DNA of 64,000 nucleotides from Phlebotomus papatasi. Its lineage: Eukaryota; Arthropoda; Insecta; Diptera; Psychodidae. Positions 10,201 through 19,611 of this stretch are shown here, piece by piece (within the stretch, counting starts at the first letter, position 1; each line of letters opens with the position of its first letter). Under the pieces are notes generated by a model. The model saw nothing but the letters and a program-made list of their open reading frames with translations, was not told the origin of the DNA and did no database searches. A program made the translations under genes and the position numbers. The stretch lies in assembly GCF_024763615.1 (NCBI RefSeq), contig NC_077224.1, positions 58,724,712-58,788,711 of the forward strand. Direction: 5' to 3'.

Positions 10201-12667
10201 GGTCAAAGCACACACCAAATCGATCTCAGCCCTTGGGCTTAAGTGGTCACCAGGTCCAGACAACTTTTCTTTGGTTATTGATGCTCTACCCCTGGTAAGG
10301 ACGAAACGCGATTTGTGTGCTGCTGCAGCGAAGGTGTTTGACCCATTGGGATTTATCTGCCCTGTCACGATAAATCTAAAGATGATGTTCCAATCTCTTT
10401 GGCTGATTCCTAATCTTCAATGGGACGATGAACTGCCAGATGATACAGCGAAATCGTATGAGAGAGTGCAGACTGAATTTTCCTTAATTCAGAAAATAGT
10501 CATTCCGAGAGCGATTCCAACCCAGAAAGATGTGATTGAAATTCATGGATTCGCTGATGCATCAGAACGAGCGTACGGAGCTGTCATCTACGCAAAGGGT
10601 ATGGATGCTGATGGGAACATCGAGATCAACATTGTGATTGCCAAATCCAAAGTGGCTCCCCTAAAACCAATCACAATCCCAAGAATGGAGCTAAATGCTG
10701 CTGTTTTGCTTACACAACTGGTCACAAAGGTCAAAGATTCTCTGGGAAACAAGATGGTGGAAGTTCATGCGTGGTCTGATTCAACAATTGTTCTTCAATG
10801 GCTTCAAGAACCACCCAGGACATGGAACAATTATGTAGCTAGGCGTGTTTACGCTATTCAAGAGGTCGTTCCACCTACTCATTGGCGCCATGTGCCTACG
10901 GCACAGAATCCTGCAGATTGCATTTCCAGAGGAGTATCCCCAAAGGAGCTTTCGGAGCACACCTTGTGGTGGCATGGACCACAATGGCTCAGTGAGAATG
11001 AAGAGAAGTGGCCAGAGAACAAGGTGAAGAGGGGGAAAACAGGCGAAGAGAGATCATCCCATGCAGTTTCCCTCGTGACGCAAAACCAAGTCGACCCTCT
11101 TGATCTGCTGATTGAGAGAACTTCCGGACATCTGAAGACTGTGCGGTATCTAGCTTACTGGCTCCGTTTTATTGGGAATTTGAGAGTCAAGAAAGAGGAG
11201 CGAAAAACGGGTTTCCTGACAGTTAGTGAGTTGCAGAATGCCACAACTTGTATTCTGAAACATATTCAGCAGAAAGTATTTCCGGTTGAATACAAGAGCT
11301 GTGGACAAGGACACCCTCTTCCGAGATCGAGCAAGTTATTGAAACTTGTTCCTTTCCTGGACAAAGATGGATTGATGCGGGTTCAGGGCCGACTGGCAAA
11401 CTCAAACATGGATTACTCCACACAGCACCCCATCATTTTGCCATCTGCTGACAAATTTGTGAGAGACCTGATAGTGTTCACCCATGAGATGAATCTTCAT
11501 GCTGGACCGGCGATTCTGATGAACACTTTACGCACGAAATATTGGATTCTTGGGCTCAGGAATCTTGTCAAGGGCATCACCAGGAAGTGTGTGAAGTGCA
11601 TCAAGGCGAAACCAACTACTGAGACACCGTTTATGGGCGACTTGCCTGCAGCTAGAGTCCAACAGAACAGGCCATTTTACCAGACGGGTTGTGATTTCGC
11701 GGGACCCATCAAGATTCGCGCATCCAAGCTGAGGAAGGCACCGGTCATGAAGGCCTACATATGTGTATTCATATGCATGACCACGAAGGCGATGCATCTT
11801 GAGGCCGTCAGTGATCTGACCACTGACGCTTTCCTGGCGAGTCTACGGAGATTTACCGCACGTAGAGGGCATTGTCACACAATTTTCTGTGACAATGGCA
11901 CCAATTTCCTTGGAGCATCAGGGACATCTCGTGAAGAGAGGCTCAAGGGAATCCGTACCCACCAGCACAAAGTGACTTCAGAGATGTCAGGTAATGGAAC
12001 ACGATTTAGTTTCATTCCAGTCCATTCACCCACGTTTGGAGGTCTTTGGGAACGTGGGGTTTCCAGTGTGAAATCTCATCTACGACGAGTGCTGGGGGAA
12101 AGTCTGCTAACTTTCGAGGAACTAGCAACAGTTCTGGCACAAATAGAAGCGTGCCTGAACTCACGCCCACTCTGTGCGAAGTCTTCGGACATAGATGACA
12201 ACGAACCATTGACACCCGGCCATTTCCTGGTCGGACACGCGATGAATCTGACCCCTGGACCAGATTTGCTTGAGGTTAATCCCAACCGTTTGAGCCGATG
12301 GTTGCTACTTCAGCGCATGGTGCAACACTTCTGGAAGCGCTGGCATGTGGAGTACATCACATCGCTTCAACACAGATCCAAGTGGTACGAGAAGAAGAGG
12401 AACCTCTGTGTTGGAGATTTAGTGCTGCTTCGAGATAACCTTCTCAAACCCACTTACTGGAGAATGGGAAAAATCACTGCTGTCCATCCGGGCAATGATG
12501 ACATCGTTCGGGTCGCAACAGTGAAAACAACCGACGGCATGCAGAAACGGGCAGTCAATACCTTGGCCTGGCTGCCCACAGACGGTTTCTTGAGCCCCTC
12601 CAGGACTCAAGAGGGGGAAAATGTGGGAAATGAAGACGAACAGAAGGCCAACCGTCAAAACATTTGA
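7292..12667 (+). CDS. BEL/Pao gag-pol polyprotein, 1791 aa
   Basis: Retrotransposon polyprotein. I start at ATG 7292 (AAGATGG, good context); the frame is open 16 codons upstream, but only from a TTG. Residues 152-300 are a DUF1759-type gag region (LPSFDGKYIDWPQFRDAF). Zinc knuckles lie at C360-C372, C393-C406 (CX2CX4HX4C) and C412-H424. The aspartic protease is at about 485-590, with catalytic Asp504 in IDGGGE, so D-G-G instead of the usual D-S/T-G. RT spans about 770-960, with D837 and the YMDD box at 913-916. The Pao A17-type connection is at about 960-1080. RNase H has D1089, E1133, D1163 and D1209. Integrase has HHCC zinc ligands H1398, H1403, C1433 and C1436 and the catalytic triad D1468, D1534, E1587. 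A DUF5641-type C-terminus follows at about 1670-1775. The last 15 codons lie in the 3' LTR. No stop or frameshift interrupts it. Confidence 0.95.
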   Translation: MASIELKALHIERGICKRMLTNIERRVSETSSFTEQLIDVLLGEVQSTLNRFTPIQTQIEIFVDDDPKLKVHEENEGDSFNNRCVDLRLKLGHIAETCKGSSNGSLPQQEALDSSIADVLLKQTDLLDKIAEWQRSSPGATNSESSATRSKLPQLNLPSFDGKYIDWPQFRDAFENAIHNNDSLRDSEKMQYLKMYLTGGAAADISTIPISNQTYQSTWDSLKAQYNKKVHLVNAYIQQFMAQTQKKVENASDLPSASRRYKQIVDGLRALGPECFSLDMWLIYLMKLNMSENFRQEWEKGRSADQMSTIDEFFKFMSDVTDVMERASHGTSPAPPSVQKTTNKSNKSGFKTHHTNATKCPECEGEHALPQCEKFLALSLYERRERMAQHHLCYNCMKPHHSAAKCQSKGKCQKCGRRHHTLLHPPKMDPVPEEIDQSVKPQVKPVAAKEVVPQSQKTPEQSPTTSSTITTHHSAVHRKALLPTAIVNVRDVYGKYQACRVLIDGGGECTMMSEECAQRLALPRSKARIAVHGAGEVNVGYTRGLVHLEVVSRYDPNDKIEVQAYVMEKVTSKLPSVDLSGFKWDHIKSLQLADPQYTVPGKIDIILGAEYAFEINLPQTLKGDSGQPIAQLTIFGWIVGGRIDSPLNSITSLHTHYNLDEMLKRFWEVEESHLDKQPLLTEEEVMCEEHFTQTHSRDDTGRYVVKLPFKKDHKPLGNSSSTALARFQSLERKLSRDPDFHEQYKAFMGEYIGLNHMELVTGHDLKPEDESYFLPHQAVLRPTSETTKLRVVFDASATTRPNNPSLNDILAIGPTRQDDLLVLLLRFRTHKVAMSADVEKMYRQILVASEDRDYQRVFWRTNSQEKIQIFRLGTVTYGTSSAPFLAVRVLHQIAMDYKDDYPEACEVISTSFYMDDLLCGAESIEDGKKLQKEIQDVLGKGHFVLRKWASNSSEVLDQVPPDLQAITPDEVKAHTKSISALGLKWSPGPDNFSLVIDALPLVRTKRDLCAAAAKVFDPLGFICPVTINLKMMFQSLWLIPNLQWDDELPDDTAKSYERVQTEFSLIQKIVIPRAIPTQKDVIEIHGFADASERAYGAVIYAKGMDADGNIEINIVIAKSKVAPLKPITIPRMELNAAVLLTQLVTKVKDSLGNKMVEVHAWSDSTIVLQWLQEPPRTWNNYVARRVYAIQEVVPPTHWRHVPTAQNPADCISRGVSPKELSEHTLWWHGPQWLSENEEKWPENKVKRGKTGEERSSHAVSLVTQNQVDPLDLLIERTSGHLKTVRYLAYWLRFIGNLRVKKEERKTGFLTVSELQNATTCILKHIQQKVFPVEYKSCGQGHPLPRSSKLLKLVPFLDKDGLMRVQGRLANSNMDYSTQHPIILPSADKFVRDLIVFTHEMNLHAGPAILMNTLRTKYWILGLRNLVKGITRKCVKCIKAKPTTETPFMGDLPAARVQQNRPFYQTGCDFAGPIKIRASKLRKAPVMKAYICVFICMTTKAMHLEAVSDLTTDAFLASLRRFTARRGHCHTIFCDNGTNFLGASGTSREERLKGIRTHQHKVTSEMSGNGTRFSFIPVHSPTFGGLWERGVSSVKSHLRRVLGESLLTFEELATVLAQIEACLNSRPLCAKSSDIDDNEPLTPGHFLVGHAMNLTPGPDLLEVNPNRLSRWLLLQRMVQHFWKRWHVEYITSLQHRSKWYEKKRNLCVGDLVLLRDNLLKPTYWRMGKITAVHPGNDDIVRVATVKTTDGMQKRAVNTLAWLPTDGFLSPSRTQEGENVGNEDEQKANRQNI
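12609..12621 (+). promoter_or_regulatory. Polypurine tract
   Basis: AAGAGGGGGAAAA lies directly before the 3' LTR, where plus-strand DNA synthesis is primed. It is also translated, as part of the polyprotein C-terminus. Confidence 0.88.
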
Positions 12668-13284
12668 ATTGAGCGGACTGAGCGACGGAATTTTGTAAGG
12701 CTTTTTGTGAAAAACTTCAGTGTGAAAAGAGAGAGTGTGGCTGACGCAATAGGAGAAGTGCAACGCGTGTAAAACGACTCAAAGAAAATTGATGAAATAT
12801 TCCCTTCAGGATTGAATTAGTTTCGTTAATCGTTAGAAAGGTGTTAGATCAAGTTGTGTAATAAAGAAATTTAGAAGTTAAATTGAGTTCTTGTGGAGAA
12901 ATATCCCGGATAGACCGCCAGACATCCAGCTGGCAGATTTTGCTGACAGCCTCTGAAGAAAAGGAAAGGCGAGCGCTTGCGTCTTAGGTTTTGGGCTTAC
13001 CGAGTGCGGCAAGAGTGTCTTCGAGATAGGCAGATTGTTGTGGCCACTCAACCAAGATCTGGAGCCTGCGGGAATCGGTCATTTCGACCGGATTATCTTA
13101 AAGGAGATTTTCCATTCGCAGGTTGGTGTTACTACCAAAGGGGTAATTCATTCCACTATTGGGATACTTCTAAGGGTTATTTATCATTACACAGGTTGGT
13201 TGTTAAACTCGAAGGGGTGTTTCAATCCAAGGTTATAGTACTTTAACGGGTCATTGCTTATTACACAGGTCGGTAAAGCCCACA
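12622..13284 (+). repeat. 3' LTR, 663 bp
   Basis: Begins TGTGGGAAATGA and ends CCCACA. It matches 6245-6907 at every position I compared. It has AATAAA at 12860-12865 and a single copy of the unit that is doubled in the 5' LTR. The first 46 bases encode the polyprotein's end and stop codon. The 89-codon open frame seen in both LTRs is a by-product of LTR sequence, not a gene I would call. Confidence 0.95.
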
Positions 13285-13289
13285 GTATG
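13285..13289. repeat. Right target-site duplication GTATG
   Basis: Matches 6240-6244, proving the element boundaries. Confidence 0.93.
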
Positions 13290-14150
13290 CTTTCAATCTT
13301 GCAAGAGTTTACACATGAACTTCCTAAAGCTTTTCCAAGTATCACAAAGTTTTGTCAGTGTTTAATGTTTAAGACAAAATGCAATTAAGCTTTATCCAAT
13401 TTAATCTCATAGCTTCTTTTACATTATCAAAACTGCCTAACTTTCTCGAAATTTAATATTATTATTTTTTCAACTGATTGTATTTATTTTACCTAAAAGG
13501 AAAAAATATTTCATGATATGGTTTAATGAGTATTCAAAGTAGTGAAAATTAATTTTGTTTCTCTCCTAGCATGAATTTAAATGTTGAAACAATTTCAAGA
13601 TGTACTTAGAGACAGGATAAAGGGAATGAGAGTAAATTTATGGAATTTAGTTTGCAAAATAGTCTTTACTGTGCAAAAGATAGAGTCATAACACTTTGTT
13701 CTCGGCAAAAGTTTTCCGTGAAAGTTTCCTAGTCACTTGGCGGATGCCAAGTGAGGTGGTAAAAAAAAGAACGATGTGAAAATATTCATATCATACCATT
13801 CTTGGTGCTTTACCAGGGCTTTACACTTTTCCCACTCTATATATCCGGTACCTCAAGCAGTCACGATTCTTTGGAAGTATAAAGATGATACAATTGCTAT
13901 ATTGCTGTATACATTGCAAGATTTACTTGCATTGTGTCTTTCAGGAATATTTGGAGGAATGAGAAGAACTTTATAAGGTGAGTTAAGCACATTCGGTCAT
14001 TATTGAATAAATATCTTATAATTCAATAGAATGGAATTTTAGATAATATTTAATTGCAATATTATAATTAAAGACAGATATGTTTAAGATTTTTTCTTAA
14101 TTACTATATTATTCATATAAATTATAAGTTATAAATTTAGACTTTGAAAT
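13290..14150. other. AT-rich DNA, no gene seen
   Basis: The right-hand continuation of the pre-insertion locus. The only structure is a perfect short hairpin at 13734-13753. Confidence 0.5.
13734..13753. repeat. Perfect 8-bp-arm hairpin
   Basis: CACTTGGC, loop GGAT, GCCAAGTG. Isolated and of unknown role; no poly-T follows directly. Confidence 0.6.
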
Positions 14151-14151
14151 G

Positions 14152-14397
14152 TGTAAATGTGTAATATTTTGAAAAGTCGGACAGCACAGAATGTCGGACA
14201 ACGCTGAATATCGGACAAACAAATTTGAAACTTCGAAATTTAGTATTCTAGTAATAATTTAATATTTTTATATAATTTTATGGTATATTGAAATTTATAA
14301 ACCATCAAGTTTTAAGGGAATTGTCGAAATTTTATAATTGTTTAATTCAACATTCTGCACTGTCCGACATTTCGAAGTTTGCACTGCTTTACACAGG
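14152..14397. mobile_element. Small inverted-repeat element with repeated GTCGGACA motif
   Basis: Left arm has GTCGGACAGCACAGAATGTC and two further CGGACA motifs. Right arm has ACATTCTGCACTGTCCGAC. The outer ends (TGTAAA type) are eroded, so the boundaries are approximate. Probably a MITE. Confidence 0.55.
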
Positions 14398-15577
14398 ATT
14401 TTCTCAATACAATTTTTTATTAAGAAAAATTAATAAATTCTCTTTTCTACAGACTAAAATCATCACCAGTTAAAACTTGGAACATTTAACAACTTTATTA
14501 AGCTAGACAAATATTGCTAAAATAGTATTTATTTTTGTAAAATTACGAAAAGTGGTTAATCCACCCTAAACAGACAATAGAATAAAGAGAACAAAAATTG
14601 AGATCGAAGGGAAACGGAAAAGGCAATTTGGAAAATTGTTTGTCTTGCTATTGAATGTGTGTTGGATAAATAATTCGTCTTGGAAGATAATGGCCTATCA
14701 CTAGATAATACACATTTTGAATTGTTCCAATGCCAATGACTAACGTCATATATTATTAAGGAAATAGACGGCATGAATTCAATATCAAATCAGGGTGGAT
14801 TTAAATGGTGAAATTGACAGAGGGCACAAAATAACATCCATGTTGATTTCCTTGCTATTTTGGCCCCTATTTGGCTTTCCTTATTTCTTTCCTGTGCCTA
14901 TTCAATCTGCCAGAAGAATATTTCCATTCAGTTTTGGGGGTATATTAACTTAAATATCACGATATGGCTCTGAATTATCTCCCTTTTCTAACCATCTCGA
15001 TTCTGAATGTGCTCCACAAACTGTCGGCCAGAAACCCAAGGCGAAGGGTATACACACAGTTTGAAATTTAAGCAAATGTAGCCATAATGATAATAATATG
15101 GACTCATGTGTGTTTGGAATATTCAGTACTATCCCATATATCCGTTTATCCCGTAACCACAATGTTAGCAGAAAGCTGTGCAATCGAGAAGAAAGTTCTT
15201 GTTTATGAAATCAAAAGAGATCCTTGCCACTGCATATTCTTGAGTACACTCACAAATATTTTCCAAGAGATAGAAAGACAGTCGAATGGAAAATATTATA
15301 TTTGTGCTGTATATTCAATGAAATCAAGAGGATATTTTTGAGATAGATTTGTGATATGCATTTCTGATGAGACACAAATACATCACAAGAAGATATTTTC
15401 TAAGACAAAATAATTTTATTTCAAATAGAGCTTTTAATAAAATATATTTATCTTATTCTGAGAAATATTTATCACTCATAAATAATTTAAAGTCACGCTA
15501 TATTCAAGATCTAGCACTAGCTAACTGAAGTTGGTATCTCTATGTTATAGAAACAGGCGAAATAAGGCTCTTAAACG
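14398..15577. other. Mostly unique AT-rich DNA
   Basis: The short open frames have no recognisable domains. A weak pair AATCCACCCT/AGGGTGGATT at about 14558 and 14793 may be relics of MITE ends, but I could not confirm an element. Confidence 0.45.
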
Positions 15578-15711
15578 GTTAGTTTTATAATTTGGTTCCT
15601 TGTGCTTAAAACAAATTTTGTACTGTATTTATCAAGAAAAAAACCATGTCCAAATTGTACCGGCGAATTGTCCAACTTGTAATATTATGTCCAACTTATA
15701 TCACTTTACCA
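15578..15711. mobile_element. Half copy of the GTCCAACTTGTACC MITE
   Basis: The right half aligns with 19470-19611 (CCATGTCCAAATTGTACCGG, then TCACTTTACCA). The left half is missing. Truncated member of the family at 19397, 50795 and 61654. Confidence 0.75.
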
Positions 15712-15969
15712 TACCCAAAATATATGGGATATAAAATATATAAGATATGGGAAGATTGGTTTCTGAAACCAAAGAAAAGTCATTTTTACTTCTAGTTTCG
15801 TCTGTATGGTGGCTGAAGGACTCATTTTTCGAATTTCGAAGTGTTTCGAGGTCAATAGGTTTTCACTTTGTTATGATAATGAGAAAAAACCAAAGTAACG
15901 ACGTTTATAATATTCCTGTTTCATTATAATTTCTCTCATAATTACTGAGTAATCTTTTTAACGGTTTCT
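15712..15969. other. AT-rich lead-in to tandem repeat
   Basis: Patchy similarity to the DNA just before the related repeat at 43970 (TATAATATTCCT, ACTGAGTAATC). Probably an older part of the same repeat family. Confidence 0.4.
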
Positions 15970-16920
15970 TAATGAGCCCGATCACAAGTAGATTTTGATT
16001 CTCCAATAGTGCCTTGGATAAAAGGTAAATGGAACTCTATTTGCACAAAAAGTCGTTGAAGTTCGAAAAATTCAAATTCAATTTCGAATTTTCATACTAA
16101 ATTTTCGAACAAGGTGGGGAAAATTTATCAAATATCACACTAGGAAGTTGGCAAAAGAGTTACTCAGTGATTATGGAGTGATTAAGTAATGGGACAAGAA
16201 CAGTAAGCGTCGTTGTTCTGTTTTATTGATCACAACAATATGAAGACCGTCACATTTTGACACTTGAGCATTTAGAAATTCGAACAGGATGTATCTCAGC
16301 CACCTTGCGGAATTATCAAGATGTAAGAAAGTCTCTTTTTTGGATCTTCAAATAGATTTTCGAATTTTTCAAGATCTCTTCTGTACGGAAAGAATGTGGT
16401 ATTTCATAAATTTTCCCGACCTTATTTGAAATTGTACTTTGAAATTTCGAAATTCAGTTTAAATTTTCCGAGTGTTAACGACATATTGAGCCCAAACAGA
16501 AGTAGATTTTGATTCTCCAATAGTGTCTTGGATGAATGGTAAATGGAACTCTATTTGCACAAAAAGTCGTTGAAGTTCGAAGAATTCAAATTCAATTTCG
16601 AATTTTCATACTAAATTTTCGAACAAGGTGGGGAAAATTTATCAAATATCACACTAAAAGCTGGCAAAAGGGTTACTAAGTGATTATGGAGTGATTAAAT
16701 ACTGGGGCAAGAACAGTCAAAGTTGTTGTTCTATTTTTTTGCTCACAATAATGTAAAGACCGTAACATTTTGACACGTGAGCGCTTCGAAATTCGAACAG
16801 GATGTAATTTCCGCCACCTTGCGAAATTATCAAGATGTAAGAAAGTCTCTTTTTTGGACCTTCAAATGGATTTTCTAATTTTTTCAAGATCTACTTCTGT
16901 ACGGGAAGATTGTGCACCTT
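15970..16920. repeat. Tandem duplication, period 514 bp, of a dispersed repeat
   Basis: AGTAGATTTTGATTCTCCAA starts at 15987 and again at 16501. Downstream blocks (TTGCACAAAAAGTCG, AATTCGAACAGGATGTA, ACCTTGCG, TCAAGATGTAAGAAAG) repeat in order with scattered differences. A diverged single copy lies at 43970-44775. Non-coding and probably a mobile-element relic. Confidence 0.8.
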
Positions 16921-17146
16921 CTAGCTAAGACACTTGTTTACCTTCTAGCTAATATCTAAGCTTGTATCTGTTTACTTTCTATCTAAGACAGTATTGGAGA
17001 ATTAATTTCCAGCTTTCAAGAACTGACTTAAAGCATTGTGTCGCAATACATATGTTTTTACAATTTTTCTTTATCAAATTCTAATTGTCACGAATATTAC
17101 TTGAACTACATGAAACAACAGATTTTAAGTAGTTTGACATCTGTGG

Positions 17147-17652
17147 TCGCCAAAAAATCCCAAAGCCAAAATATCAAAAATCAAAATCCCGAGTAGATAA
17201 AATTCCGGAAGAGACAAAATATCGAAAGCCAAAATACCAAACCCCAAAATCTCGAATGCCGAAATCCTGAATACACAAAATCCAAAATGAAGCAAAATAA
17301 GTCAAAATCCCTCAAGCTAAAATATTAAACGCAAAATTCCGAAGGTTAATATTCCGAATAAACAAAATCCGAAAAAGGACAAAACACCGAAAGTTAAAGT
17401 CTTGAACAATCGAAATTAATAATTATTTTAATTATCTATATCAATAATAATTTCTCGAAACTTAGAAAATATCTTTTCGCTCGAACAAGCGAAATTAATA
17501 ATAATCCCAAATTTTTGATTTTCCAATTTTCGATCCATTCGGGATTTTAGGTTTTCAGTATATTGATCCTTTTGGAGTTTTTGCTTTTCGGATTTTGGAT
17601 TTCGATATTTTGGCCCTTTCAGACTTTGGCTTTCGGGATTTTGGCTGGGACC
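17147..17652. mobile_element. Diverged inverted-array element (AAAATCCCGAAAGCC type)
   Basis: The left arm repeats units like CCAAAATATCGAAAG in one orientation. The right arm (17510-17652) has the reverse complement units TTTCGGGATTTTGGC. It resembles the better preserved array at 29096-29540. The 86-codon open frame here is a reading of the repeat. Confidence 0.65.
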
Positions 17653-19396
17653 CTTTACATATTTGAATGAAATTCGTAATTGAACCAAACATATTCCTAA
17701 GAGGGAGATTTTATACGCAAAAAGATGGGAAAATTAAATCGAGCTAAAGCCTATGGAGTTTTTATTTCGCGAAATAGAGGTTTCAAATCAAAATCTCCCC
17801 GTTTGGATGAGCCTTATTGGCGTTATTAAAAATCCTTATTCGAAGAATTAAATAAATAATTTAAAAACAAAGTCTCTAATTTAAAAAAGGACAGTAAAAT
17901 CAACTACAAATTTTCAATTTTAGTTTCCGTAATACATAGCAATTTGTCTTCAGTTTTTTTTTGAAACACAAGAGAAAAATACATCATAAATCAAATTGAA
18001 CTATATTTCTAACAAGGACAAAAATACATAAATTTTGGATGGAATATTAGTGTTGTCTTGAATATTCTCACAGCTACATTTTAATAAATCAAGCAGAATA
18101 ATATTTAGCAGAGTAAAGGAAAAGTCACCCCATTTATTGATCCATGAATTTTTGTTGTTCCTCCTCCATATAAAAAACCAACAACACTGTTTGTCATAAA
18201 CTCACTCACTCCTTGTCATCAAGGCTCTCCTACCATGGGGTTTTATTTTCAGTCCTTAGAGGAAATTTATCAAACAGGAAATTGAATTTATCCAAATACA
18301 TTTTGATTTGTCTGCGAGTGAAAATAGACGAATCAATTGGATCATCTTGAAGAGGGAAATGCTTGTCAATACTCCTCAACTCCCTCAACTGTTTCTTTTT
18401 TCTTTCATATCAATCTTCTAGAGGGGCGGAAAATGTTTATATCCCATCAGGATGTTTGAAAAAAAAATCTATGATTTTTAAATAATAAAAAAATATGCAA
18501 TGTGATGAAATGGAGGGGAAGATTGAGAAATGGATGTAGAAGAGATGCTGGAAGTAGTGTGCAAAATGTGCAATTTGCTAAGTGCACTCTCAACAATCTC
18601 AGCGGAAGGCATTAGAGTTGCTGTAACTAATTACAGTGATTGCATTCTCTCTCACGAGAAACTCTTCATATGGTATTCTTACTGCTCTTCTCCTCTGCAC
18701 TCGATGAATTTTTCCCAATTTGGCACAGAAACAGAAATTCAGAAGCCAATGTTGCAGGCTTAAATACGAAATCATAAGATGAAGACACACTCCATTAAAG
18801 CATGGATGAGGATGAGTTATTTTCCAATTAAACTCATATACAGAGTATAAATTTATACTTTGTATCTTCATACCAATATTACTTTCTCATATGTATGCTT
18901 AAACATTTAAACAATAAAAACATTAAAAAGCCTAGATAAACTTCTGATACACCCAGCGAAATTTAATTAAGAAACTTTCATAAAGTGGGTTGTGTATCTC
19001 CGATCAGACTAAATTTTTTCTATTTAGTATAGGTCTGTATTACAACTTTTTCTGTGGTTTCTTGAAGGTGTGTTTTTCAACAAAAGAACGCATTTTGTAA
19101 TGGTTTTATAAGATGGTATTTAAGGTTAAGGGAAAAAAAACAAAGCTTGAACAACTTTGAGTAATGCTCAAACGGCTCGAACACAAGAGATAGGGTTCTC
19201 CGAGAATTTTTTTTGCTTAGTACATACAATTTAAGGAACATATTCTAAAATTGTAAATTTGTTTTAAAATCAATCAGCGAAATAATTTTAGAGGTAGTAA
19301 AGGTAATTTGCAAAATAATTTAAAAAATATATATAAAAAACTTTATTATTTAGTGATAAATAAATAAAAATCCACGTCATTGATTAAAATTAAATA
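17653..19396. other. Unique DNA without recognisable genes
   Basis: 18120-18420 is less AT-rich and has the look of unique sequence, but neither strand shows a coding domain. Confidence 0.5.
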
Positions 19397-19611
19397 AGGT
19401 AAAGTGGTACAATTTGGACAGGGCTTTTTATCTTGATAAATTTAGTACTTCATTTTTATTTGTATATTTTTAATGCTGTAGTTTTATAATTTGATTCCTT
19501 GTGCTTAAAAACAAATTTTGTGCTGTATTTATCAAGAAAAAAGCCATGTCCAACTTGTACCGGCGAATTGTCCAACTTGTAACACTAATTCCAAATTATA
19601 TCACTTTGCCC
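19397..19611. mobile_element. GTCCAACTTGTACC MITE, complete copy
   Basis: TA flanks at 19395-19396 and 19612-19613. Ends AGGTAAAGTGGTACAATTTG and CACTTTGCCC, with subterminal motifs GTCCAACTTGTACC and TTGTCCAACTTGTAAC near the right end. About 215 bp and non-coding. Related copies lie at 15578, 50795 and 61654. Confidence 0.85.

Larger units (their letters stand above)
6245..13284 (+). mobile_element. Complete BEL/Pao LTR retrotransposon
   Basis: Full-length element bounded by LTRs that start TGTGGGAAATGA and end CCCACA (TG...CA). It is flanked by 5-bp direct repeats GTATG at 6240-6244 and 13285-13289. Between the LTRs are a primer-binding site, a single gag-pol frame in the BEL/Pao order (gag, zinc knuckles, protease, RT, RNase H, integrase) and a polypurine tract. 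There is no env frame. By eye the 663 comparable LTR positions show no difference, and the frame is uninterrupted. The insertion is therefore recent and the element may still be active. Confidence 0.95.

Noticed and set aside
12668..13284. Possible env-like gene after pol
   Set aside because: Pol ends inside the 3' LTR; there is no room or frame for an envelope gene.
14558..14803. AATCCACCCT/AGGGTGGATT as ends of a MITE related to 21290
   Set aside because: Only about 10 bases match, with no target duplication or interior similarity.
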